A DNA stretch of 64,000 nucleotides from Acidovorax sp. NB1 (GTDB lineage: Bacteria > Pseudomonadota > Gammaproteobacteria > Burkholderiales > Burkholderiaceae_C): positions 62,001 to 126,000 of the forward strand of contig NZ_BJHU01000040.1 in the NCBI RefSeq assembly GCF_005405905.1, written 5' to 3'. Within the stretch, counting starts at the first letter, position 1; every line of letters starts with the position of its first letter. A program made the translations under genes and the position numbers. The notes below the pieces were generated by a model. The model had not been told where the DNA came from. It ran no database searches and was given only the letters and a program-made list of their open reading frames with translations. This document shows positions 24,666 through 33,088 of this stretch, piece after piece.

Positions 24666-27600
24666 TCAGCGACGCCGCGCCCGCTGAGCATGGCCCCAAG
24701 CCATCAAGCCCAGCAGGGTGGACAGAATGATCAGGCCCCACTCCGACAACGTTGGAATGCTGCTGGCCCCACTTGGCGGGACCGAGACCGTGGTGGTGGC
24801 TGTGCTGGTGTCGTTGGCGGGATTCGTATCTCCCGGAGCATCCAGCGTGGCCGTGTTGACCAGCGGACGCGCGCCGGTGTAGGGCGACGCCAACGCAGTC
24901 ACCAGCGTGAAGGTCCGCGAAGCCCCCGTCGCCAGGGGGCCGATCGCACACCGCACCGTACCGGATGAATTCACGCAGCCGACGGCAGAAACAAAGTTCA
25001 CCCCAGCAGGCAACACATCAACAACCTGGGCACCATCGCTCGCCAGAGGGCCATTGTTGGTAACGGTCAAGGTGTAGCTGAGCGATGCGCCCGGCGCCAA
25101 CGGACCTGCAGGCGCCGACTTGGCCAATGCCAGGTCAGTGGCCACGGTGAATCGGCGAGCGGTGGTGTCGTGCGTCACCTGGTTGTTGGCCAGGGTCGTT
25201 TCTGTTTCGTCCACCGTCACGCTGGCTTGATTGAACGCCGTACCGCTGGTCGCACCCGCCACTGTGAGCGTTTCTGCACGCATGGCATAAGTCACCGTTG
25301 CCGTCTGGCCACTGCTCAGCCCCGGAAACACGCAGCGCAGCGTGCCACTGGTAGCACCCATGGTCGGTTGGGTGCACACGCCCCCCGCATTCACGGTCAA
25401 TGCGCCCTGATAGCTGAATGTGGCAGTCGGTGCGGAGCCTGGAGCCGGAAAAATGTCGGTCATCACCACATTGGTCCCATAGGAGGGGCCACTGTTGTTG
25501 ATGGTGATCGTGTAGGTGGTGGGCTGCCCCAGATCCACCGGGTCAGCGCTGTCCACCTTGTTGACCAAGATGTCGAGCTGCGCAGCAGTGACGGGTGTCG
25601 TCGTCGTCGCGCTGTTGTTGCTTGTGTTGGACTCTGCGGTGGCAGTGCTCGCAGCGATGCTGTTGACCACATTGCTGCCAGCGGCATTGCCCAGGGGGCG
25701 CATGCGGTATGTCGCCGTCTGCTGCGAACCCGAGGTGATGCTGCTCCATGTGCAGGTAAGCGTTCCGCCCACCGTTCCGGCCGTGATGGGCGAACAGGTC
25801 CCCCCCCCACTGACGGTCACCATGTCGATGAAGGCAGCGTTGGAGGGCAACGTGTCTACCATCTGCACCGTTTGTGCCGTGGAGGGCCCCGTGTTGCCGA
25901 TGGTCGCAACAAAAGTGATTGGGGCCCCTGCGGCCACCGTGGCTGGCGTCGCCGTCTTGGCAGCCGTCACATCCACAAGGGCCGTGACCTGGCTGGTCAC
26001 GCTGCCACTGTTGTTGGATTGATCGGGGTCTCCCACGTCGGTGGATCGCACTGTGGCTGTGTTCGTGCGATTGCCCGTCGCGCCGATGTTGGGGCGCACC
26101 ACCAAAGTCACGGTCGCTTGTGCACCCACCGTCAACGAGCCCAGGGAGCAGCTCAGGTTTTGCGAGGTCCCGTTGGTCACTCCGCTGGGCGTGCAGGATC
26201 CTTGCGAGGCCACGGCCGACTGAAAGCCGCCTGTATTGACCAGGCTGGCCAGCGCATCCGACACCACCACGTTGGTGGCCGTTGCCGGGCCCAGGTTCTC
26301 GACAGTGATGACATAGGTCAGGTTCTCCCCCGCCACGACGGTGGTGGGAGAGGCCGTCTTGGAAACCACGCGCAGGTCTGCTTGTGTGGCCGTCGATGTG
26401 ACACCGACCCCCGCACAATTGTTGGCCGCATTGCTGTCCACGCGTGCGCCCGCCGCCAATGCGACACAAGCGTTGTTGGTGGCGGTACCGGTGCCGGTCA
26501 ATGTGGCAGAGACAGTGACCGCCGGAGCATCGGTATTGGCACCCAATCCGGTGGAACGGGAGCAGCTCCATGCCCCAGGGCCTGGGAACGGCACTGCGTC
26601 GCAAGCCCATCCGCTGGCACTGACGATGGCGCCAAGGGTCACACCCGCTGGTACCTGGTCTGTGATGGTGATGGTCTGGCCCGCAGGGACGGCCAGAGGG
26701 CCCGTGTTGCGCGCTGTCAGGGTGTAGTTGAACGGCTGATTGGGCACCACCGGGTTGATGCTGGCCGTCTTGGTCAATCGCATGTCTGCATCGTTGCTGG
26801 ACGTGACGTTTGCCGAGGCACTGTTGTTGCCGGGCACGGGATCAGACAGTCCGGTGCTGACCCCCGCCGTGTTGGCCAACACCCCGGTGGTGTCCGCTGT
26901 AGCGGTCACGGTGATCGCAGGCATGTTGCTGAAGTTGGTCCCCGTGTACTCCGACCTGGTGCAGGTGATGGAGGCATCGCACACCCATCCAGAACCCGTG
27001 GCAGAGACAAAGGTCAACCCCGCCCCCAGGGTGTCGGTAACTGTGACGACCTGGCCGACCAGCGACATCCCACCATTCAAGCGGGGCGTCAGCGTGTACA
27101 CCACATTGGCACCCTGTGCCACGTTGGAGCTGGCGGCTGTTTTGGTGATCGACACATCTGCGCCGGGGTTGGATGCCACGTCCACGGTGACCGTGTTGTT
27201 GGTCAGATCCCCATCCGGCATGGCCGCGCTGTCTGGCTTGCGTCCGGCCACCGCGAATGCAGCTGTCACGGTGCCATTCACATTGGAAACAGCAGGCACA
27301 GTCAACACCGACGTGGTGGCGCCATTCGCGAGTGAGCCTGAGCGCATACAGCTGACATTGCCACTGCTCAATGGATAGCCGCTTGAGGGGGTGCACGACC
27401 ACCCACCACCTGAGGGCGCAGCGGTGATGGAGGCCCCCGCAGGCACTGTGAAGGTAATGCTCTGGCTGCCGTCTGCCGCGTCCGGGCCATGGTTGCTTGC
27501 CTGCAATGCATAGCTGTAGGCCTGGCCCGCGTTCACGCTGGCGACAGAGGGCACGGCCGACAACGAAAGGTCGGACGCTTGCGTGGCCGTTGTGGCCTGA

Positions 27601-28151
27601 ACGCTGTTGACGTTGTTGCTGGTATTGGGATCCGGCGTGCTGCTGCCGGCCGTGGCGGTATTGGTCCACACCCCGGCCGAGGGCAAGCGGACGCGGACGG
27701 TCACCGTTTGATTGGCGTTGAAGGGAATATCACCCAGGGTGCAATTGACGGTGCCTCCGGCTTGATTGCAGGTCCCGGCAGTGGTGTTCACGTCAATAAA
27801 GGCAGAACCTGCTGGCAACGTATCTGTCACGGTGACGCCCACCGCACCATTGGGTCCGTTGTTGTCGATACGCAATGTGTAGGTGAAGACGCCACCTGCA
27901 GGGCCAGGGTCCGGTGAGTCCGCATGGTTCACCACTAGGTCAGCGGACTGGGCCAAAGCGGCGCCCGCCATCAATCCATTGGCCAGCAGCAGCCAGCAAA
28001 AGCGGCGCATGACGCGTACCGCTTGGCTACGGAGTCCCTGCAGGCGCTCTGCCCGTAAGCCTTGGCCGGTCAGCCCGGTATTGTCAAACTCCTGTGTGTG
28101 TCTACTGGGTGGATGGGCGCCCACGAAGAGGCGCGACAACGGATTGAACAT
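24666..28151 (-). CDS. Large IPTL-CTERM surface protein with DUF11 repeats
   Basis: An exported protein of about 1161 residues. After a signal peptide (hydrophobic run CWLLLANGLMAGAALAQ), about eight DUF11-type beta-sandwich repeats follow, each with the pattern D-[LV]-x-[VL]...TY-x-[IL]-x-x-x-NxGP...VxVTDxLPxG. The C-terminus is IPTLSEWG (residues 1132-1139), a membrane helix and the basic tail RARRR, the substrate signature for exosortase H. It is probably displayed on the cell surface or released. The ATG at 28151 has a good ribosome site (AGGA, six bases away) but puts 47 residues before the signal; an alternative ATG at 28010 starts right at the signal peptide with a weak site. Confidence 0.9.
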   Translation of the reverse strand: MFNPLSRLFVGAHPPSRHTQEFDNTGLTGQGLRAERLQGLRSQAVRVMRRFCWLLLANGLMAGAALAQSADLVVNHADSPDPGPAGGVFTYTLRIDNNGPNGAVGVTVTDTLPAGSAFIDVNTTAGTCNQAGGTVNCTLGDIPFNANQTVTVRVRLPSAGVWTNTATAGSSTPDPNTSNNVNSVQATTATQASDLSLSAVPSVASVNAGQAYSYALQASNHGPDAADGSQSITFTVPAGASITAAPSGGGWSCTPSSGYPLSSGNVSCMRSGSLANGATTSVLTVPAVSNVNGTVTAAFAVAGRKPDSAAMPDGDLTNNTVTVDVASNPGADVSITKTAASSNVAQGANVVYTLTPRLNGGMSLVGQVVTVTDTLGAGLTFVSATGSGWVCDASITCTRSEYTGTNFSNMPAITVTATADTTGVLANTAGVSTGLSDPVPGNNSASANVTSSNDADMRLTKTASINPVVPNQPFNYTLTARNTGPLAVPAGQTITITDQVPAGVTLGAIVSASGWACDAVPFPGPGAWSCSRSTGLGANTDAPAVTVSATLTGTGTATNNACVALAAGARVDSNAANNCAGVGVTSTATQADLRVVSKTASPTTVVAGENLTYVITVENLGPATATNVVVSDALASLVNTGGFQSAVASQGSCTPSGVTNGTSQNLSCSLGSLTVGAQATVTLVVRPNIGATGNRTNTATVRSTDVGDPDQSNNSGSVTSQVTALVDVTAAKTATPATVAAGAPITFVATIGNTGPSTAQTVQMVDTLPSNAAFIDMVTVSGGGTCSPITAGTVGGTLTCTWSSITSGSQQTATYRMRPLGNAAGSNVVNSIAASTATAESNTSNNSATTTTPVTAAQLDILVNKVDSADPVDLGQPTTYTITINNSGPSYGTNVVMTDIFPAPGSAPTATFSYQGALTVNAGGVCTQPTMGATSGTLRCVFPGLSSGQTATVTYAMRAETLTVAGATSGTAFNQASVTVDETETTLANNQVTHDTTARRFTVATDLALAKSAPAGPLAPGASLSYTLTVTNNGPLASDGAQVVDVLPAGVNFVSAVGCVNSSGTVRCAIGPLATGASRTFTLVTALASPYTGARPLVNTATLDAPGDTNPANDTSTATTTVSVPPSGASSIPTLSEWGLIILSTLLGLMAWGHAQRARRR

Positions 28152-28561
28152 TGATGATCCTGAAGTGATGAACAACTCAAGTTTTTTTGGCCACGCCGCA
28201 ACCGCACCAGCCCCTTTCGGGGTGGCAAAAATCGGTATGAGGGAGAACCGCGAAGACGCCCAGCCTTGGTGGCTGAAAGCAGCGCCTGAATCTATCGACG
28301 AAACAATCGTTGCGCAGTTAATCAACAATCGTTAACCATTGAAGAAAGCAATGCGTTTCGTTCGCACAACGCGCGACCAGAGAAGCGTGGGATTCATGCA
28401 GGAGACGACGCGCATCCACTGATCTTTTGCGCCCAGCCTGGCTCCATCACCCCCCGCGAATCAGGTGCTGCCTTGTGCAGCCCTCCGCACAGCCAAACGC
28501 TTGAGCCGGGCCCAGGTCGTGGGCTATGCTCCCCCCTGCTTCTCACCCAGCTGGCCTGCCC
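28152..28561. other. Divergent intergenic region upstream of the IPTL-CTERM gene
   Basis: This 410-base gap holds no supported gene. It contains the direct repeats at 28302-28333, a CCCC-GAAA-GGGG hairpin at 28211-28222 (minus-strand sense) in the presumed leader of the IPTL-CTERM mRNA, and otherwise unremarkable sequence before the small gene at 28562. Confidence 0.6.
28302..28333 (-). promoter_or_regulatory. Tandem direct repeats, likely regulator sites for the IPTL-CTERM gene
   Basis: AACAATCGTT occurs exactly at 28302-28311 and 28324-28333 (AACGATTGTT on the gene's own strand), 22 bases start to start, i.e. two helical turns. Direct repeats on one face of the helix are the usual target of OmpR/PhoB-type regulators, and such a regulator is encoded nearby. 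Confidence 0.5.
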
Positions 28562-28870
28562 ATGAAGGATTGGATACGCAACGTTTTGTCGATTCGCCAG
28601 ACCCGCCGCCCAGCGCCGGTGGGGCGGGTGCCTGCGGTGGGCACGGACATCCAGCGGGGGGCGCTGAAGATGGCGGTCACCCACCAGATCTCTGAAGAGT
28701 TGTGGGACTGGCTGGTGCTCTCTGGCTGGCGCAACCTGCCGGTGGAAACCGACCGGCGCCGGGGCATGCGGCTGCCTGGCGAGGCCCTCAAGACCCTGGT
28801 GGATGCGGACCCGCAGGAGCGCAACCAGGTGTATGCGCGGCTTCTGGAGCAGGCATTGCCAGACGCGTGA
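28562..28870 (+). CDS. Small hypothetical protein
   Basis: I do not recognise this 102-residue protein. It has no signal peptide or membrane helix, is basic in its first 30 residues, and then has two or three likely helices (RGALKMAVTHQISEELWDWL and PGEALKTLVDADPQERNQVYARLLEQAL). Its start at the ATG at 28562 is the best supported. It is followed by a two-way terminator. Coding is supported by its ordinary composition, a proper stop and its position between well-spaced neighbours, but the function is open. Confidence 0.65.
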   Translation: MKDWIRNVLSIRQTRRPAPVGRVPAVGTDIQRGALKMAVTHQISEELWDWLVLSGWRNLPVETDRRRGMRLPGEALKTLVDADPQERNQVYARLLEQALPDA

Positions 28871-28912
28871 CAGGCGCCCCGCGCCAGCTCCCTGGCTGAG
28901 CAATCTCCGAAG

Positions 28913-28955
28913 AAAAACCCCGGGCACCGCATGGCACCCCGGGGTTTCACTTTTT
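28913..28955. terminator. Bidirectional terminator between the small gene and htpG
   Basis: AAACCCCGGG (28915-28924) pairs with CCCGGGGTTT (28938-28947). An A run precedes it and a TTTTT stretch follows, so the hairpin can work for both converging transcripts. Confidence 0.85.
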
Positions 28956-29000
28956 GATAGCAATCAATCGCCTACCCACGCGCGGTGGCGGCCTATTTCG
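28951..29000 (+). repeat. Small palindromic element, copy 4
   Basis: TTTTTGATAGCAATCAATCG, then CGCGCGGTGGCGGCCTATTT, follows the family layout (GATAGC, GCG, GGCC, T run). It lies just beyond the terminator and before the htpG stop. Confidence 0.55.
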
Positions 29001-29035
29001 CCCCATAGGGGCGCACGCCAGTCACCCGCCGGGCC

Positions 29036-31012
29036 TCAGGCCAGCAGCGCGTTGACCCGCTTGACGTAGGCAGCGGGGTCTTCCGGCAGGCCGCCTTCGG
29101 CCAGCAGCGCCTGATCGAACAGAATGTGGGCCAGATCGTGGAAATGCACGCTGCCGTCGAGCTTCTTGACCAGCGCGTGTTCGGCATTCACTTCCAGCAC
29201 AGGCTTGGTCTGCGGCGCCTCTTGCCCCGCTTGCTTGAGCAGGCGGGCGAGCTGGGTGCTCATGCCGTCGTCCTGCACCACCAGGCAGGCGGGCGAATCG
29301 ACGAGGCGCGTGGTCACGCGCACGTCGTCGGCCTTGTCCTTGAGCGCTTCTTTCAGCTTGGCCAGCACGGGCTTGAAGGCCTCGGCGGCCTCTTCGGCAG
29401 CCTTCTTCTCGGCTTCGTCCTGCAGCTTGCCCAAGTCCACAGCACCCTTTGCCACGCTTTGCAGCGGGGTGCCGTCGAAGTCCTGCAGGTAGTTCAGCGC
29501 CCACTCGTCCACGCGGTCGGTCATCAAGAGCACTTCAATGCCCTTCTTCTTGAAGACTTCGAGCTGCGGGCTGTTCTTGGCGGCGGCGAGCGTGTCGGCG
29601 GTGATGTAGTAAATCGCCTCCTGGCCTTCCTTCATGCGGGCCTTGTAGTCGGCAAAGCCCACGGTCACGGCGTCGCTGGTGGTGGATGCAAAGCGCAGCA
29701 GCTTGGCCAGGCGCTCGCGGTTGCCAAAGTCTTCGCCCAGGCCTTCCTTGAGCACCGCGCCAAACTCGGCGTAGAACGCGGTGTACTTGCCTTCCTTGGC
29801 CTTGTCGTCGGCGTCCACCACATCGGTAACACCATCGGCGCCCGCAGCGGTGTCGTGCTTGTCGTGTTTGGCCAGGTCTTCGAGCATGCTCAGCACGCGC
29901 TTGGTCGAACCTTCGCGGATGGAGCGCACGTCGCGGCTTTCCTGCAGCAGCTCGCGGCTCACGTTGAGCGGCAGGTCGGCCGAGTCGATCACGCCCTTGA
30001 CGAAGCGCAGGTAGGTGGGCATCAGCGCCTCGGCGTCGTCCATGATGAAGACGCGCTTCACGTACAGCTTCACGCCCGCCTTCTTGTCGCGGTTCCACAG
30101 GTCGAACGGGGCCTTGGCGGGGATGTACAGCAGCTGGGTGTACTCGGTGTTGCCTTCCACACGGTTGTGCGCCCAGGTCAGCGGGGCTTCGTGGTCGTGG
30201 CTGATGGTCTTGTAGAACTCGGCGTACTGTTCTTCGGTGATGTCTTTCTTGGGGCGGGTCCACAGGGCGCTGGCCTTGTTGATGGTTTCCCACTCGCCGG
30301 TCTTGACCATGCCGCCGGGCTGGCGGCCGCCGTTTTCGTCCGATGGATTGATCAGCTCGCCGTCTTTCCATTCTTCCTTTTCCATCAGGATGGGCAGGCT
30401 GATGTGGTCGGAGTATTTGGCGATGACCTGCTTGAGCTTCCAGGCGTTGAGGTATTCCTCGGCGTCGTCGCGCAGGTGCAGGATGATGCTGGTGCCGCGT
30501 GCAGCGCGGGTGATGGTTTCGACCTCAAAGTCGCCCGTGCCGCCGCTGATCCAGCGCACTCCTTCTTCGGCCTTCAGGCCCGCACGGCGCGATTCGACGG
30601 TGATTTGGTCGGCCACGATGAAGCCGGAGTAGAAGCCCACGCCGAACTGGCCGATGAGCTGGGCGTCGGCCTTCTGATCGCCCGAGAGCTTGCCCATGAA
30701 GTCCTTGGTGCCGCTCTTGGCGATGGTGCCCAGGTGGTCGATGGCCTCCTGCTGGCTCATGCCGATGCCGTTGTCGGTGATGGTCAGCGTCTTGGCGGCC
30801 TTGTCGAAGCTCACGCGCACTTCGAGGTTGGGCGCGTCTTCATACAGGGCGTTGTTGTTCAGGCCTTCAAAGCGCAGCTTGTCGCAGGCGTCCGACGCGT
30901 TGGAGACCAGCTCGCGCAGAAAGATTTCCTGGTTGGAGTACAGCGAATGGGTGACCAAGTGCAGCAGCTGGGCGACTTCGGCCTGGAACGACAGGGTTTG
31001 TTTGGTGCTCAT
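29036..31012 (-). CDS. htpG: Molecular chaperone HtpG (bacterial Hsp90)
   Basis: A 658-residue Hsp90 homologue, close to the usual bacterial length. The N-terminal GHKL ATP-binding domain (1-230) has [20 protein letters not shown] and [14 protein letters not shown]. The middle domain (240-510) has the client/ATP-arginine region [16 protein letters not shown]. The C-terminal dimerisation domain ends [12 protein letters not shown]. Cytosolic; assists folding after heat stress. A typical heat-shock promoter (CTTGAAA-N12-CCCCGAG) lies about 90-110 bases upstream, so induction by sigma-32 is expected. Short insertions rich in Lys/Asp (around [12 protein letters not shown]) are species-level variation. 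Confidence 0.98.
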   Translation of the reverse strand: MSTKQTLSFQAEVAQLLHLVTHSLYSNQEIFLRELVSNASDACDKLRFEGLNNNALYEDAPNLEVRVSFDKAAKTLTITDNGIGMSQQEAIDHLGTIAKSGTKDFMGKLSGDQKADAQLIGQFGVGFYSGFIVADQITVESRRAGLKAEEGVRWISGGTGDFEVETITRAARGTSIILHLRDDAEEYLNAWKLKQVIAKYSDHISLPILMEKEEWKDGELINPSDENGGRQPGGMVKTGEWETINKASALWTRPKKDITEEQYAEFYKTISHDHEAPLTWAHNRVEGNTEYTQLLYIPAKAPFDLWNRDKKAGVKLYVKRVFIMDDAEALMPTYLRFVKGVIDSADLPLNVSRELLQESRDVRSIREGSTKRVLSMLEDLAKHDKHDTAAGADGVTDVVDADDKAKEGKYTAFYAEFGAVLKEGLGEDFGNRERLAKLLRFASTTSDAVTVGFADYKARMKEGQEAIYYITADTLAAAKNSPQLEVFKKKGIEVLLMTDRVDEWALNYLQDFDGTPLQSVAKGAVDLGKLQDEAEKKAAEEAAEAFKPVLAKLKEALKDKADDVRVTTRLVDSPACLVVQDDGMSTQLARLLKQAGQEAPQTKPVLEVNAEHALVKKLDGSVHFHDLAHILFDQALLAEGGLPEDPAAYVKRVNALLA

Positions 31013-31330
31013 GGTGTCTTGGAATGGGCTACTTCTTACGGTCTGGAGAAATGTCTTTGGCGCACCTGCGGTGCAAAAGACGTTCGCGCGTGTTCACCTC
31101 GGGGCGGGTTGGCCAATTTCAAGGCCAGCCGCACACCAGCGGGCACGGCAGGGGCTGATTGCGCCGCCATGGCCTGGCTGCGCCGATGCGCCACCCGGAG
31201 CACCACGATGAGCATTGTTGACAATTTGCGCGCAATTAGCGCTTGTTTCGCTATTTTTAGCCTCCTAAGATGCCGCATCGGTTGCAGGCCCTGTTGGCGA
31301 CCTGCCCCTTCAGACTTCTGGACAAGCCCC
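31013..31330. other. Divergent intergenic region between htpG and aqpZ
   Basis: This 318-base gap holds the heat-shock promoter of htpG (31098-31123) and presumably the aqpZ promoter in its right half, where AT-rich sequence (CGCAATTAGCG, then GCTATTTTTAGCC) precedes the start. No gene is seen. Confidence 0.6.
31098..31123 (-). promoter_or_regulatory. Sigma-32-type heat-shock promoter of htpG
   Basis: On the minus strand, CTTGAAA (31123-31117) is a perfect -35 and CCCCGAG (31104-31098) is close to the CCCCATNT -10, with a 12-base spacer, which fits the sigma-32 consensus. Confidence 0.8.
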
Positions 31331-32035
31331 ATGCCCACCTCTTTGCAAAAATGGTCCGCCGAGTTCCTCGGCACGTTCTGGCTCACCTTCGGCGGCTGCG
31401 GCAGTGCCGTGCTGGCGGCCGCGTTTCCGCAGCTGGGCATCGGGTTTCTGGGCGTGTCCCTGGCTTTTGGCCTGACGGTGCTGACCGGCGCCTACGCACT
31501 GGGGCCCATCTCGGGCGGGCATTTCAATCCGGCGGTGTCCGTGGGCCTGGCGCTGGGCGGCCGATTCAAGGTGTCCGAGCTGCCCGGCTATGTGGTCGCG
31601 CAGGTGCTGGGCGCCATTGCTGCGGCCGGGGTGCTGTACCTGATCGCCACGGGCAAGCCGGGCGCCGACATTGGCGGGTTTGCCACCAACGGTTACGGCG
31701 AGCATTCGCCTGGTGGCTATGGGCTGCTGGCGGCCGTGGTGACCGAGGTCGTGCTCACGGCGGTGTTCCTGATCGTGATCCTGGGCGTGACCTCGCGGCG
31801 CGCCGCCGAAGGCGTGGGCGGCGTGGGCGGCATGGCCATCGGCCTGTGCCTCGCGCTCATCCACCTGATTTCCATCCCGGTGACCAACACCTCGGTCAAT
31901 CCTGCGCGCAGCACCGGCCCCGCATTGTTTGGCCCCAGCTATGCGCTGTCGGAGTTATGGGTTTTCTGGGCGGCGCCGATTGCAGGCGCGCTGCTGGGCG
32001 CTGCCATTTACCGGGGGCTGTTCGGCGAGGACTGA
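31331..32035 (+). CDS. aqpZ: Aquaporin Z (water channel)
   Basis: A 234-residue six-helix MIP-family channel of the inner membrane. Both pore motifs are intact: NPA in [16 protein letters not shown] (near residue 63) and NPA in [16 protein letters not shown] (near 186). The N-terminal [19 protein letters not shown] is typical of AqpZ rather than glycerol facilitators, and the His in the second half ([12 protein letters not shown]) is the usual selectivity-filter residue of water channels. It is a single-gene unit, followed by a GC-rich hairpin before a convergent gene. Confidence 0.96.
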   Translation: MPTSLQKWSAEFLGTFWLTFGGCGSAVLAAAFPQLGIGFLGVSLAFGLTVLTGAYALGPISGGHFNPAVSVGLALGGRFKVSELPGYVVAQVLGAIAAAGVLYLIATGKPGADIGGFATNGYGEHSPGGYGLLAAVVTEVVLTAVFLIVILGVTSRRAAEGVGGVGGMAIGLCLALIHLISIPVTNTSVNPARSTGPALFGPSYALSELWVFWAAPIAGALLGAAIYRGLFGED

Positions 32036-32059
32036 CGCAGCAGGGCATCGGGGCTGGCC

Positions 32060-32080
32060 GGCCTGCGCCCGCCGCAGGCC
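32060..32080. terminator. GC-rich hairpin between convergent aqpZ and DHH genes
   Basis: GGCCTGCG (32060-32067) pairs with CGCAGGCC (32073-32080) around a five-base loop. No T run follows directly, so it is only a possible terminator. Confidence 0.4.
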
Positions 32081-32089
32081 AGAGCCCGC

Positions 32090-33025
32090 TCAGTTTTCGA
32101 GTGTGATGCGCTGCACCAGCGTCTGCAGGATGGAGTCGGCCTTGTCGTTGGACACCTGACAGGTGCCTGCCGCCGCATGGCCACCACCGCCAAACTCCAG
32201 CATGAGGTTGCCGATGTGCACATGGCTGCTGCGGTCCAGGATGGACTTGCCCGTGGCAAACACCGTGTTCTGCTTCTGCAGCCCCCACATCACATGGATG
32301 GAGATGTTGCAGTCCGGGAACAGCGCATAGATCATGAAGCGGTTGGTGGCCCAGATGGTCTCCTCCTCGCGCAGGTCCAGCACCACCAGCTTGCCGATGC
32401 GGATGGCACAGCGCTGCAGCTGCTCCTTGGCCTTGGAGGCATGTTCGCGGTAGAGCTGCACGCGCTCCTGCACGTCGGGCAGGGCCAGGATGTCGTCGAT
32501 GGTGTGGTCGCGGCAATACTGGATCAGGTCCATCATCAGCGCGTAGTTGCTGATGCGGAACTCCCGGAAACGGCCCAGCCCGGTGCGCGAATCCATCATG
32601 TAATTCAGCAGCACCCAGCCCTGGGGGTCGAGGATGTCTTCGCGCGAATACTGGGCCGAATCGGCCTGGTCCACGGCGGACATCATGTCGTCGGTGATGC
32701 GCGGGAAAGCCGCCTTGCCGCCGTAGTGGTTGTAGACCACGCGGGCGGCCGAGGGTGCATGCGCCTCGATGATGTGGTTCTCAGCCCGGCGGCCCGAGTT
32801 GCGCACCGTTTCGGACTCGTGGTGGTCGAACACCAGATGCGCCCCGGGCACATAGGGCAGGTTGGTGGTGATGTCGCGGCTGGTGATGGCGATCTTGCCA
32901 TCCTGCATGTCCTTGGGATGGACGAAGGTGATTTCGTCGATGAGGTCCAGCTCGTTGAGCAGCACGGCGCAGACCAGGCCGTCAAAGTCGCTGCGGGTCA
33001 CCAGGCGGTATTTCACATCACTCAC
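32090..33025 (-). CDS. DHH-family phosphoesterase/exopolyphosphatase-like protein
   Basis: A 311-residue protein of the DHH superfamily. The N-terminal metal motifs are RSDFDGLVCAVLL (near residue 12) and the name-giving FDHHES near residue 66; an Asp-rich VDQADSAQYS follows. The C-terminal DHHA1-type motif is FGGGGHAAAGTCQV near 285. Relatives include oligoribonucleases, exopolyphosphatases and cyclic-dinucleotide phosphodiesterases; this subgroup has no firm substrate. Soluble, monocistronic, convergent with aqpZ. Confidence 0.88.
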   Translation of the reverse strand: MSDVKYRLVTRSDFDGLVCAVLLNELDLIDEITFVHPKDMQDGKIAITSRDITTNLPYVPGAHLVFDHHESETVRNSGRRAENHIIEAHAPSAARVVYNHYGGKAAFPRITDDMMSAVDQADSAQYSREDILDPQGWVLLNYMMDSRTGLGRFREFRISNYALMMDLIQYCRDHTIDDILALPDVQERVQLYREHASKAKEQLQRCAIRIGKLVVLDLREEETIWATNRFMIYALFPDCNISIHVMWGLQKQNTVFATGKSILDRSSHVHIGNLMLEFGGGGHAAAGTCQVSNDKADSILQTLVQRITLEN

Positions 33026-33088
33026 AAGTTTCTCCTTGTTACCTATTGCTTCATGATCACATCGTAGCCGTACGCAGGCACCCCAACC

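Noticed and set aside
28160-28300. Cyclic-di-GMP (GEMM) riboswitch before the IPTL-CTERM gene
   Set aside because: The conserved GEMM core and tetraloop-receptor sequences are absent; only a simple GAAA-capped hairpin is present.
29126-31330. Long plus-strand frame opposite htpG
   Set aside because: It is a GC-rich antisense shadow. Only its last part, from 31331, is a real gene (aqpZ).
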